Source: Calditrichota bacterium | Lineage (GTDB): Bacteria > Calditrichota > Calditrichia > Calditrichales > Calditrichaceae | Direction of reading: 5' to 3' | Assembly: GCA_024278755.1 (NCBI GenBank) | Contig: JAJRSO010000002.1 | Location: 1 to 64,000, forward strand | Length of the DNA stretch: 64,000 nt | Shown: one piece after another, positions 25,435 through 34,449 of the stretch | How positions within the stretch are numbered: position 1 is the first letter of the stretch | Layout: each line of letters opens with the position of its first letter | Made by a program: the position numbers and the translations under genes | Notes under the pieces: model-generated | Seen by the model: only the letters and a program-made list of their open reading frames with translations | Told to the model about the DNA's origin: nothing | The model's database searches: none

Positions 25435-25749
25435 ATGAATCCGCAGATAAAAGAGTTTAAAAAACTACCGGGGGTTGGTAAAAGCATCGCGCAGGATTTT
25501 ATCGACCTCGGTTTTTCGGTCATTCCAGAGCTTCGGGGGGAAAACCCGCAACGCTTATTTGACGAACTTTGCAAGCTCAGGAACGAACGAATTGACCGCT
25601 GTGTGCTTTATGTGTTTCGTGGCGCGGTATATTTTGCAGGACAGGAAACACACAAACCGGAATTACTGAAATGGTGGAACTGGCAGGATAAAAATCTAAA
25701 AAATTTATCCCCCGCAGAATTGGCAGTTATCCACGTGAAACCGGCATAG
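25435..25749 (+). CDS. Cdd1-like helix-hairpin-helix protein
   Basis: The 104-residue protein opens with a helix-hairpin-helix (FKKLPGVGKSIAQDFIDLGF) followed by the family core PQRLFDELCKLRNERIDRCVLYVFRGAVYFA. This matches the small 'pathogenicity locus' Cdd1 family, whose function is not established; DNA binding is likely from the hairpin. It follows the CBS gene by 11 bases. Its last 23 bases overlap the 3' end of the convergent arginine deiminase gene. Confidence 0.8.
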   Translation: MNPQIKEFKKLPGVGKSIAQDFIDLGFSVIPELRGENPQRLFDELCKLRNERIDRCVLYVFRGAVYFAGQETHKPELLKWWNWQDKNLKNLSPAELAVIHVKPA

Positions 25750-26962
25750 TCATGCAGCGACAGCCGCCGCCCCCACGGGTTAATTCATTTCCCGAAATGG
25801 CCACCGCATATTTATCCATTGTATTCAAATCAACTTTTCCTTCAATTACGTCCGCCGCTTCTACGCGGGGAATACCAGCCTTTGTCAGTTCTTCGTAAGT
25901 AAACGTATTCATACCGTAGCCGATTATTTTACCGGGGCCGATAGTAAAAAAGTTGGCGCCGGACTGCCATTGTTCCCGGCGCTGATATAATTCGTTCTGT
26001 CCACCGCAAAAAACAGGCTCCAGGTTGATGTCTACGCGGCGTAGCGCTTCCAGTAAATACGGAACCCGTTCCAGCTTGGGATGCTCGGGGTCGGAGATAT
26101 TCATATGAATCACATCCACGCCGTCCTTCGCTAAAATAAGCGGGGGAAAGACCACCGCCTTATCGTAATCGATCATCGTAAAAACCATATCAAGATGAAT
26201 GGCCGCCCGAATTTTAGGCAGGATAACCACAAAAATATGTTTAATTTTGCGGTTTGCCTTAAACTGCTCAACAAGATAATCGATGCCGGGAATGCTGGTA
26301 CGCTCGCTCATGCCGATGAGCACCGTATCTTCCCGAAGAATTAAAATATCGCCGCCCTCAAAAGTCGCCCGTGAGGTAGGCTCTTTTACGCCGTCCGCGA
26401 GAAATTTCTTACATTTAACTATGGAATGATGGCGAAAAATATAGCTCATCAAAACCGCCTCGGCGGTACGGATGGGGTTGGCCATGGTACCGATAAAAAC
26501 CCGTTCGTTAATAACCATGGCGGCATCTCTGGTAAAAAACAGGTTGGGCAGCGGAGGCAATGCAAAATGACGGGGTGATAGAAAACGACCCAGGGTATCC
26601 CGTTTTAGCGGTGTGCCGGTAATCAGCTGATTGGCCAACAGCTCCGGCTCGGTTTCCCGGAGCTGTTTTTCCATTTCCGGCGTATTTAAGAGGGTGCAAA
26701 AATCATGGATTAAATGATGTTTTATTTTCTCATCTTTTAACACTTCGCTTAATAAGGATTTTACCTGCAACGGCCGCGCTGTTTTTTGCAATACGCCTTC
26801 CAACTGGGCATGCTGACTGCGCGCCGCTTCGAGATTTAGGATATCATCGTATAAAAGTTCTTCGGCGGTTTCGGGCGTCATTTGATTTAATTCCGCTCCC
26901 GGTGTATGAATCAGTACGGTTTTGAGCGGAGCGATTTCGGAGGAGACCTGAATGTTTTTCAT
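25727..26962 (-). CDS. arcA: arginine deiminase
   Basis: The 411-residue enzyme hydrolyses L-arginine to citrulline and ammonia. Family motifs are present: LKTVLIHTPGAELNQMTPE at the N-terminus, LFFTRDAAMVIN, TFEGGDILIL, HLDMVFTMIDYD with catalytic His, and the nucleophile Cys in GGGGCRCMTMPVSRG at the C-terminus. No arcB or arcC lies next to it, so it may serve arginine use or acid protection, not a linked fermentative pathway. It converges on and overlaps the Cdd1-like gene by 23 bp. Confidence 0.93.
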   Translation of the reverse strand: MKNIQVSSEIAPLKTVLIHTPGAELNQMTPETAEELLYDDILNLEAARSQHAQLEGVLQKTARPLQVKSLLSEVLKDEKIKHHLIHDFCTLLNTPEMEKQLRETEPELLANQLITGTPLKRDTLGRFLSPRHFALPPLPNLFFTRDAAMVINERVFIGTMANPIRTAEAVLMSYIFRHHSIVKCKKFLADGVKEPTSRATFEGGDILILREDTVLIGMSERTSIPGIDYLVEQFKANRKIKHIFVVILPKIRAAIHLDMVFTMIDYDKAVVFPPLILAKDGVDVIHMNISDPEHPKLERVPYLLEALRRVDINLEPVFCGGQNELYQRREQWQSGANFFTIGPGKIIGYGMNTFTYEELTKAGIPRVEAADVIEGKVDLNTMDKYAVAISGNELTRGGGGCRCMTMPVSRG

Positions 26963-27201
26963 ATAAGTTCCATTCGTTTCGGGAAAATTCTTTCTGTGCG
27001 CTTTTTTATAGCCGCGGAGAAGTACGGAAGGCCTTTTTTTACGGGCTCACCCTGGAAAATCTGCGACTGTTTGAATATATCACAGTCTTTGGTAAAGTTA
27101 AAGCCAGATTCCAAAGATCAATAATCAGGTGTGAAGTTATCATTAGAAGCGGTATTTAGCAAGAGGGATCGTGTACAGAAGTTCGGGGTAGCGCCTTCGT
27201 T

Positions 27202-27417
27202 TCAGGTTTGGCCGATACCGTCAGGGAAACGCATTTCCATGGTCATGCGATAAGGCGAAATTTTAATACGGTAGTTCTCATCGGAAAAGTAAAAGAAATC
27301 ATCCTCTTTTAAATGGATCTCCTTCATAGCATTTTCCACCTGTTCAAACATCGAACGCATCCGTTCATTCTGTTGGGAGTTGCCAATGCCGGTACTGTTT
27401 AAAGGTAAATGCTGCAT
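27202..27417 (-). CDS. small hypothetical protein
   Basis: The 71-residue acidic protein has no recognised family. ATG 27417 is chosen because GGAG lies six bases before it; an ATG four codons upstream overlaps that site. The N-half is Gln/Asn-rich and helical (NSQQNERMRSMFEQVENAMKEIHL); the C-half (DDFFYFSDENYRIKISPYRMTMEMRF) is strand-like. It stands alone between arcA and the hybrid regulator. Coding status rests on the ribosome site and ordinary codon use. Confidence 0.5.
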   Translation of the reverse strand: MQHLPLNSTGIGNSQQNERMRSMFEQVENAMKEIHLKEDDFFYFSDENYRIKISPYRMTMEMRFPDGIGQT

Positions 27418-27775
27418 AAAAGTCTCCATAATAAAATACGGGGTGTATTAATAAAATTCGGCAAAAACAAGAAATACTTTAATCTTTTCCTGTCCAAACA
27501 AATATCTAACGGGTCTGACAAGGTTTTATTTTACTACCTTAAATTCTAAAGTACAAACAACAAAATCGAAAAAAGCAATAACTTAAATCTCAAATAAAAA
27601 CCACCCTGTAGATGGATGTATAAATTTTAGAATCTGGTGTTTATTTGTTATTTGGCGCTTGTATTTTGGTATTTCCTAAATTTTACTTTAGAAATTTTGG
27701 TTTAACTTCTTTTTGTCTGTTTTTTTTACTATTGTTAACTGTTCTTGCATACGATAATAAATTATAGCGGATAAA
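27418..27775. other. intergenic region before the hybrid regulator
   Basis: This AT-rich stretch has no gene. A copy of the dispersed TTTGTTATTTGGCG string seen at about 4016 lies at about 27645-27665, with a loosely complementary CAAACAACAAAATCG at about 27556-27570. The last 60 bases (poly-T, then TGTTAACTGTTCTTGCATACGATAATAAAT) would hold the promoter of the hybrid regulator, but no clear boxes can be fixed. Confidence 0.5.
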
Positions 27776-30700
27776 ATGAGGGTTTTTGTGTATATGAAAC
27801 TATACTATGCGATGCTGTTTTTTTACATTCTGTTTTTCTATACCGGAAAGGTGGTTGGTTTTCCAGCCGCGAAAATTTCCTGTGATAAAGACCTTGGTCT
27901 TCCGCTTATTCGTAACTATTCGGCCCGGGAATACGGAGCTGCCGATCAGAACTGGGCGATTATCCAGGATCGGCAGGGTATCATGTATTTCGGTAACAAT
28001 TTTGGCGTTCTGGAATATGACGGCAGCAGTTGGCGACTGATTTCCGTCCCCAATGAAGTGGTGCGCTCCCTTGCAATGGATTCCACGGGCTGTATTTATC
28101 TGGGTGGTTATAATGAGATAGGTTATTTAGCTGCCGATTCTGCCGGTAATCTGAAATATCATTCTTTGCTGCATCTAATTCCGGTTGGTGACCGGAAATT
28201 TGGGCATGTATGGAACACTTTAGTCAGTGAAAATGAAATCTATTTCCAAAGCTATTCTCATATTTTTCGCATCAAAACAAACCAGAGAGAAAGCCGCAGC
28301 CATCCAATACAAGCCGTTAAAATCTGGCGTCCCGTTACTAATTTTCATCTTAGTTTTGTGGTTAACGGGCAGTATTTTGTACTGGAGCAGAACCGCGGAT
28401 TATTTACTATAGACGAAGACAGTCTGCGCCTTACTCCGGGTGGTGCGCGCTTCGATCATGACACTGTTTTTCTGATGCACCCCCGTTTCGGAGCGGGTGA
28501 TAGCGATTCTGTATCTGCTCGCAAACATATTTTAGTTTATTCCAAACCGTCCGGTTTTTTTCTTTATGACGGTAAAACCTTTACTCCTTTTAAAACAGAA
28601 GCAGATGCTTATTTAAAGGAAAATATTCTTTATATGAAAAGTAGTGTCCTACCCGACGGCAGACTGGCGCTGGGTACGGTCCACGGCGGATTAGTATTAA
28701 TGAATCAGGAAGGAAAAATAACGCAGATTGTCGACCCGCAGGCCGGACTGGCCGATCCCACTGTTTACGCTACTTTTGTAGATAGAAACGGGACCTTGTG
28801 GCTGGCTCTGCAAAACGGAATTACCCGGTTTAGTACAAGTCTGCCTTTTACCCTGTTTGATAAGCGTCTGGGAATTGAAAGTGAAGTGAATTCCATTATT
28901 CGTTTTAAAGGGCGCCTGTATTGTGCCACGATGCGCGGGATCCGGATTTTATCACCTAAAACAGGTTCTGGCAAAGCGCCGTCCTTCACAAAAGTGCCGG
29001 GCATTGCTTTGCAAAGCTGGGACTTGTTAGAGGCAAATAAGCATTTACTTGCCGCTTCTACGGATGGGGTAGCTGAAATTGACGGGGAACAGGCTGTAAA
29101 AATTCCAACATCGTGGCATAATGCCTTATCGCTTTATCATTCACGGCGCGACAGCACTATTCTGTTTGTTGGTCTGCTGGACGGATTGGCCGTACTAAAA
29201 TTTCGCAACGGTACGTGGCAGGACGCAGGGCGGATTAATGAAGTTACAGAGGATATTCGTTACATCACCGAAGACAGTAAAGGAAATTTGTGGCTGGGCG
29301 CCATGCTGCAAAAGGTAATAAAACTATCCCCGCTTCCTGACGGCACATTCGCTGTCAGGCGCTATGATGGGGGCGGACGAATCAGTGGGGTATACAGCCT
29401 GTATAATATACATAACCAAATTATTGTAGCAACAGGGAAAGGCTTTTTGCGCTATGACACGCTAAGCGATTGTTTCGTAAAAGACTCGGATATTCCGTTT
29501 AGTTATCAGGAGGACGTCCGGCGTTCCTTCCAGGTTGTAACGGATAAAGAGAACCGTACCTGGATTCAAGAAGAGACAATGAATAACGCCCGGATATTTG
29601 TTCTGAAAAATGGCGTATTAAAGCCGCTGCCACTTTTGCAGCTTGCAGGCGATCGCAATCTGGGACACAGCATTTATCCATCCCCCCGGTACAGCCGGGT
29701 TTTCTGGTTGGGCGGATCGGAAAAAATTGTGCGTTTTACATATTCTGAGCCGGAAACGCTCAGTTATCCTGTTCAGAATACAGTATTGCTGCGAAAAATT
29801 ACTGTAAATAACGATTCACTGCTTTTTGGCGGCAGCGGCGTTCCCGGAGCAGTAAACGAACTGCCGTTCCATAACAATACACTTTCTTTTGAATTTGCCC
29901 TGCCCGGCGCTGTTGATGAATCCATGGTACGCTATCAATATTTTTTGCTTGGCTTCAACAAAGGATGGTCCGACTGGACTTCTCAGCATATAAAGCTGTT
30001 CGAGCAATTACCGTCCGGCGCCTATGTTTTTAAGGTACGCGCCAGAGATGTCTTGGGGCGGGTTAGCAATGCTGCTTCCTTTGCATTTAAAATTCGTCCG
30101 CCCTGGTACCGCGCCTGGTGGGCTTATACGTTTTATCTGTTTCTTATAATTCTAATTATATATGCGATGCTTCGCAGTCGCTTCCGCTATCTGGAACGTA
30201 AAGCAAAAAAGCTGGAACTCTTGGTAGCCAAACGTACTCAAAAGATTCGCGAGCAGTCAGAAAAGCTAAAGGAAATGGATCGTTTAAAATCCCGTTTCTT
30301 TGCCAATATTACCCATGAGTTCCGCACGCCGCTCACCCTGATTATGGGGCAGATTGAAAGTGTTCTGGCCTCCGGCGGAAAAGAAACCGCCAAACTCAAA
30401 ATGGCGGCCCGCAATACCCGCCGCCTGCAGCAGTTGATCAATCAATTGCTCGATCTGGCAAAAATAGAAGTTCAGGGCCTAAAGCTGAATCGTGCCGCTC
30501 ACGAACTGGTTCCCTTCCTGCGCGGTTTGGTATATTCCTTTGAATCGCTGGCCAAACAGAAAATGATTACCCTTAATTTTTACAGTGAGTCGGAAAATAT
30601 TGTTCTGGAATTTGATTCTAAAAAGATGGAGGAAGTGTTCGAAAACCTGCTGTCCAATGCCCTTAAATTTACGCCCCGCGGCGGCGCGGTTTCTGTTACA

Positions 30701-31858
30701 CTACAGATTACTGAAAACGAAGATGAAAAGCTCACTGAATCCGCAGGAAAATTCACGGAAATTCATGTGAAAGATACCGGACTGGGAATTGCCGCTGACA
30801 AACTGCCACATATATTTGACCGTTTCTACCAGGCAGACAGTTCAAAAACACGTGACTATGAAGGCACCGGACTGGGTCTGGCTTTAGTAAAAGAACTGGT
30901 GGAATTGCACCACGGGCGGATCACCGTGCGCAGCAAACCGGGACTGGGTACGGATTTTACAATTAAACTCCCCTTTCAGGAACAGAGTACTGTTTCCGCT
31001 CAGCCTGCAATTCCGAATTATAAGCCGCAGAAAAAGACCATGCTGTCAGATATAACAGAAGATGCGGCGATTAATCAGACCGCAGGACAAGATGAAGTAA
31101 AACAACTCGAAACGATTCTGATTATAGAGGATAACGCTGATATGCGCGTTTACCTGCGTCAGAACCTGGAAAGTGAATTCCATATCCGGGAAGCCGAAAA
31201 CGGAAAAACCGGCCTTCAGCGCGCCGCGGAAATCATGCCCGATCTGATTATTTCCGATGTGATGATGCCGGTAATGGATGGTTTTGAGCTGGTTAAAGAA
31301 TTGAAAAAAAATGAAAGAACCAGCCACATTCCTGTTATTTTACTTACAGCGCGGGCTTCTCTGGATGATAAGATTGACGGCATTGAGTCGGGGGCGGACG
31401 CCTATTTAAGCAAACCCTTTAATCAGCAGGAGTTATTGGCCCGGGCTAAAAATCTGATACACTCGCGACAGCAGTTACGTAAGCGTTTTAGCAAAGCTAC
31501 CGTCATCAGGCCTTCAGAAATCAGCGCGGTTTCCGCCGACCAGGCTTTCCTGGAAAAAGTTGTTACTATCATCGACGCCCGTATCAGCGACGAAACATTT
31601 AGCGTGGAAGTTCTTGCCGAGGAAGCTGCCTTCAGTGTAACCCACCTTAACCGTAAACTGCGGGCGCTGATCGACCAGTCAGCCGGGCAGCTCATCCGTT
31701 CCATGCGTATGCAGCGTGCTGCGAATCTGTTAAAAAAACATGCCGGCAATGTGGCTCAGATTGCTTTAAAGGTCGGTTTTTCGGATCAGGCAAGTTTTAC
31801 ACGCAGTTTCAAGAAGCAATTTGGGTGTCCGCCAGGCGCTTATAATAAAAAGCAATAA
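27776..31858 (+). CDS. hybrid two-component system regulator (propeller, kinase, receiver, AraC)
   Basis: The 1360-residue single-protein signalling chain has an N-terminal signal/membrane segment and a long periplasmic region of two-component-regulator propeller repeats (DRQGIMYFGNNFGVLEYDG, DRNGTLWLALQNGITRF, DSKGNLWLGAML). A Y_Y_Y-type domain follows (YQYFLLGFNKGWSDWTSQ), then a membrane helix (YTFYLFLIILIIYAML) and a kinase core with His847 in ANITHEFRTPLTL. N-box LLSNALKFT and G2 GTGLGLALV are present. A receiver domain has Asp1161 (LIISDVMMPVMDG), and the C-terminus is an AraC-type helix-turn-helix (VAQIALKVGFSDQASFTRSFKKQFG). In Bacteroidota such proteins sense saccharides and switch on nearby uptake genes. 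ATG 27794 is an alternative start. The next gene is a secreted protein. Confidence 0.92.
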   Translation: MRVFVYMKLYYAMLFFYILFFYTGKVVGFPAAKISCDKDLGLPLIRNYSAREYGAADQNWAIIQDRQGIMYFGNNFGVLEYDGSSWRLISVPNEVVRSLAMDSTGCIYLGGYNEIGYLAADSAGNLKYHSLLHLIPVGDRKFGHVWNTLVSENEIYFQSYSHIFRIKTNQRESRSHPIQAVKIWRPVTNFHLSFVVNGQYFVLEQNRGLFTIDEDSLRLTPGGARFDHDTVFLMHPRFGAGDSDSVSARKHILVYSKPSGFFLYDGKTFTPFKTEADAYLKENILYMKSSVLPDGRLALGTVHGGLVLMNQEGKITQIVDPQAGLADPTVYATFVDRNGTLWLALQNGITRFSTSLPFTLFDKRLGIESEVNSIIRFKGRLYCATMRGIRILSPKTGSGKAPSFTKVPGIALQSWDLLEANKHLLAASTDGVAEIDGEQAVKIPTSWHNALSLYHSRRDSTILFVGLLDGLAVLKFRNGTWQDAGRINEVTEDIRYITEDSKGNLWLGAMLQKVIKLSPLPDGTFAVRRYDGGGRISGVYSLYNIHNQIIVATGKGFLRYDTLSDCFVKDSDIPFSYQEDVRRSFQVVTDKENRTWIQEETMNNARIFVLKNGVLKPLPLLQLAGDRNLGHSIYPSPRYSRVFWLGGSEKIVRFTYSEPETLSYPVQNTVLLRKITVNNDSLLFGGSGVPGAVNELPFHNNTLSFEFALPGAVDESMVRYQYFLLGFNKGWSDWTSQHIKLFEQLPSGAYVFKVRARDVLGRVSNAASFAFKIRPPWYRAWWAYTFYLFLIILIIYAMLRSRFRYLERKAKKLELLVAKRTQKIREQSEKLKEMDRLKSRFFANITHEFRTPLTLIMGQIESVLASGGKETAKLKMAARNTRRLQQLINQLLDLAKIEVQGLKLNRAAHELVPFLRGLVYSFESLAKQKMITLNFYSESENIVLEFDSKKMEEVFENLLSNALKFTPRGGAVSVTLQITENEDEKLTESAGKFTEIHVKDTGLGIAADKLPHIFDRFYQADSSKTRDYEGTGLGLALVKELVELHHGRITVRSKPGLGTDFTIKLPFQEQSTVSAQPAIPNYKPQKKTMLSDITEDAAINQTAGQDEVKQLETILIIEDNADMRVYLRQNLESEFHIREAENGKTGLQRAAEIMPDLIISDVMMPVMDGFELVKELKKNERTSHIPVILLTARASLDDKIDGIESGADAYLSKPFNQQELLARAKNLIHSRQQLRKRFSKATVIRPSEISAVSADQAFLEKVVTIIDARISDETFSVEVLAEEAAFSVTHLNRKLRALIDQSAGQLIRSMRMQRAANLLKKHAGNVAQIALKVGFSDQASFTRSFKKQFGCPPGAYNKKQ

Positions 31859-31994
31859 CCCTTCCACGATCCTGCATATTTATACAAATGTTCGGTTTTG
31901 TATAAATTTTGTGCGGTTCTGCAAAGAACGTCCGGCTTATTTAGTTTATATTGGGTTCAAATATTGTAATTTTCATTTAGCAAGGGGCTTGAAA

Positions 31995-33314
31995 ATGAGA
32001 AAATTAGTTGCTTTTATATTCGTTTCTTTTATTCTTTTTGCCTGGGGAACCGTTGGCGCCCAGCCGGTAAACACGTTGGTTGACGTGGGCACATCCAACA
32101 CGAACGCCATGTCCCCTAACGGTAATGTGCTGATTGGCGAGACGGGTTGGTACTGGACCTATAACGACGGCAAAATCTTTTTGAGTGACGATGCGGTATC
32201 TATTGATGATGTCACTAATGATACCCTTATCGTCGGTTCTTTTCGCGATCCCAATGCGCTCACGCCCGACGGCGACACATCGGCCGTTGCCGGATACTGG
32301 AAAAACGATGTTTGGACCGCTTTGGGACAGATGCCAGGGGTACCCTATTTTGATTATGATTCTGACGATTACAGCAGGGCCTGGGGAATTTCCAATAACG
32401 GGCAATATATTGTCGGACATCAAAAGTTTTCTAACGGTGATTTTGAAGCTTGGGTATGGGATGAAATCAATGGATATACTCTGCTTGGTCATCGTTACCG
32501 CGGCAGCCGGGCTAATGCGGTAAGTGACGACGGCAGTATTATTGTTGGCTGGGATGAAATGGAATCCGGGCCAAGAGAAGCTGTATTTTGGGACCCCGAT
32601 ACCAATTTTATTAACCCCGGATATGCCGGAGAAATATTTAATATAACTCCTGACGGAACCTGGATGGTGGGAAAGACCGATGGCTATGCCTTCCGCTGGA
32701 GCGAAGCAGGGGGAATTGAGAATCTTACGGAAGGAATCACGAAAACAGGGTGGGCTATAACCTGTTCTGCTAATGGCAGTGTAGTCGGCGGCGGTGTTGG
32801 TTCGGGAGGCTATGATTCGGAAGCATTTATCTGGACCGAAAGCGAAGGCTTTGAATATTTTCAGGATTATTTGGATGCGAAAGGTATCAGTACTATTGCC
32901 TGGCAAAGCCTGTACTGGATAACTGGAATTTCGGGAGATGGGACGATCTTTAGCGGCTATGGACGCTATAAGCCTGATCTGGCAGTACACTCTTTTTGGG
33001 TTAAAATAGACGATGGCTCTGCGATTGAAGATGCAGGGGCTGTTCATGTTACAGATTTCCGTTTAGAACAGAATTATCCCAATCCATTTAATCCTGTCAC
33101 AACAATTCGGTATGAACTACCCATTACGAATTTTGTGGAATTGAATATTTACAACATACTTGGCCAGAAGATAGCTGTGTTGGTATCGGAAAGGCAGCGA
33201 GCGGGACAGCACGTCATACAATGGGACGCCGCTAGATTTAATTCCGGAATATATTTTTGTCAGATGCACAGCGGGTCTTTTTCTGCGAAACAAAAGCTTA
33301 TATTACTTAAATAG
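31995..33314 (+). CDS. secreted HAF-repeat-like protein with a sorting tail
   Basis: The 439-residue protein starts at ATG 31995, preceded by AAGGGG, and has a signal peptide (LVAFIFVSFILFAWGTVGA-Q). The body is made of repeated blades of the 'AWGISNNGQYIVGHQ ... AWVWDEINGYTLLG' and 'ANAVSDDGSIIVGWD ... AVFWDPDT' type, as in HAF-family extracellular repeats, which form a propeller. The end is a T9SS-type tail (LEQNYPNPFNPVTTIRYEL ... KLILLK). It follows the hybrid regulator by 136 bp and may be its target. No enzymatic motif was recognised. Confidence 0.8.
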   Translation: MRKLVAFIFVSFILFAWGTVGAQPVNTLVDVGTSNTNAMSPNGNVLIGETGWYWTYNDGKIFLSDDAVSIDDVTNDTLIVGSFRDPNALTPDGDTSAVAGYWKNDVWTALGQMPGVPYFDYDSDDYSRAWGISNNGQYIVGHQKFSNGDFEAWVWDEINGYTLLGHRYRGSRANAVSDDGSIIVGWDEMESGPREAVFWDPDTNFINPGYAGEIFNITPDGTWMVGKTDGYAFRWSEAGGIENLTEGITKTGWAITCSANGSVVGGGVGSGGYDSEAFIWTESEGFEYFQDYLDAKGISTIAWQSLYWITGISGDGTIFSGYGRYKPDLAVHSFWVKIDDGSAIEDAGAVHVTDFRLEQNYPNPFNPVTTIRYELPITNFVELNIYNILGQKIAVLVSERQRAGQHVIQWDAARFNSGIYFCQMHSGSFSAKQKLILLK

Positions 33315-33440
33315 AAAGCTTTAAATTCCGGAAATAAGCAGGTCTGTTTTTCTCTGTTGTTTTAATTTGGGAAATAGATTGTATTTGTGCAAAATGCTTT
33401 TTAATTTCACTTCTCAAGCTAATAAACAGAGGAGCACATT

Positions 33441-34364
33441 ATGCCGAAAGTACTTGTCGCCACAGAAAAACCGTTTGCCCCGGCAGCGGTAGAACAGATA
33501 AAAAAAGTATTTGATCAGGCCGGATACGAACTAGCTTTGCTGGAAAAATACAGCGATCCCAGCGAATTTCTTGCAGCCGCTGCCGATGTGGACGCGATGA
33601 TCATCCGTAGCGATAAAGCCACCAAGGAAGTATTGGATGCGGCAAAAAATTTAAAGGTAATTGTCCGCGCCGGCGCCGGTTATGATAATATTGATTTACA
33701 AGCCGCAACCGCCAATGGCGTTGTGGCCATGAATACGCCGGGACAAAATTCCAATGCCGTTGCCGAGCTGGCCTTGGGAATGATGGTCTTTATGGCGCGG
33801 AATCAGTACAACGGCAAAGCGGGAACGGAACTGCGCGGGAAAAAGCTGGGCATTCACGCCTATGGTCATGTGGGTAAACTGGTCGGGGATATCACCCGGG
33901 GTTTTGGAATGGAAGTGTTCGCTTTTGATCCGTTTGTTCCGAAAGAAGAAATTGAAAAAGACGGGGTAACGGTAGTCACATCGGCGGACGCATTGTATGA
34001 AACCTGCCAATATATTTCGCTTCATATTCCGGCCAATGATAAAACGAAAAAATCCATTAATTATGAATTACTGTCAAAAATGCCGGCGAATGCCGTATTG
34101 GTCAATACAGCCCGTAAGGAAGTAATTGATGAAGATGGCCTGATAAAGCTGATGGCCGACCGGGAAGATTTCACCTATATTTCGGATATCGCTCCAGATT
34201 GTAAAGATGAAATTGCCGAAAAATTTGCAGGCCGTTTTTTCTTTACGCCTAAAAAGATGGGCGCGCAAACGGCAGAAGCCAATATTAACGCCGGAATTGC
34301 GGCGGCGACGCAGATTGTCAATTTTCTGGAAAAAGGCGATACCACTTTTCAGGTAAATAAGTAA
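33441..34364 (+). CDS. serA: D-3-phosphoglycerate dehydrogenase-like SerA
   Basis: The 307-residue enzyme is of the D-2-hydroxyacid dehydrogenase family and should oxidise 3-phosphoglycerate, the first step of serine synthesis; serC is elsewhere in the window (59248). Catalytic-domain and NAD-domain motifs are IVRAGAGYDNIDLQAA, LGIHAYGHVGKLVG and the Arg motif LVNTARKEVIDEDGL. The usual catalytic His segment (HxGAxT) reads TPKKMGAQTAEAN, with Lys at the His place. I recall this variant from Bacteroidota SerA proteins. No ACT or intervening domain follows. GAGGAGC precedes the ATG. Confidence 0.85.
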   Translation: MPKVLVATEKPFAPAAVEQIKKVFDQAGYELALLEKYSDPSEFLAAAADVDAMIIRSDKATKEVLDAAKNLKVIVRAGAGYDNIDLQAATANGVVAMNTPGQNSNAVAELALGMMVFMARNQYNGKAGTELRGKKLGIHAYGHVGKLVGDITRGFGMEVFAFDPFVPKEEIEKDGVTVVTSADALYETCQYISLHIPANDKTKKSINYELLSKMPANAVLVNTARKEVIDEDGLIKLMADREDFTYISDIAPDCKDEIAEKFAGRFFFTPKKMGAQTAEANINAGIAAATQIVNFLEKGDTTFQVNK

Positions 34365-34415
34365 GATACCTTGCTGGATACAGGTAAATCTCTTTTCTGT
34401 AATAACCTAAAACTG

Positions 34416-34446
34416 AAAAAGGCGTCCACAATCTGAACGCCTTTTT
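34416..34446. terminator. bidirectional terminator between serA and the cytochrome gene
   Basis: AAAAAGGCGT (34416-34425) pairs with ACGCCTTTTT (34437-34446) with an 11-base loop. A T-run follows on the plus strand and an A-run precedes, so it can end both the serA transcript and the convergent cytochrome transcript. Confidence 0.85.
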
Positions 34447-34449
34447 TTG

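Noticed and set aside
26906-27124. 72-codon open frame over the arcA start region
   Set aside because: It begins inside arcA on the opposite strand, has no ribosome site and no recognisable product.
32004-33047. 347-codon open frame antisense to the HAF-repeat-like gene
   Set aside because: The sense frame has a signal peptide, repeats and a sorting tail; the antisense product is low-complexity and unlike any protein I know.
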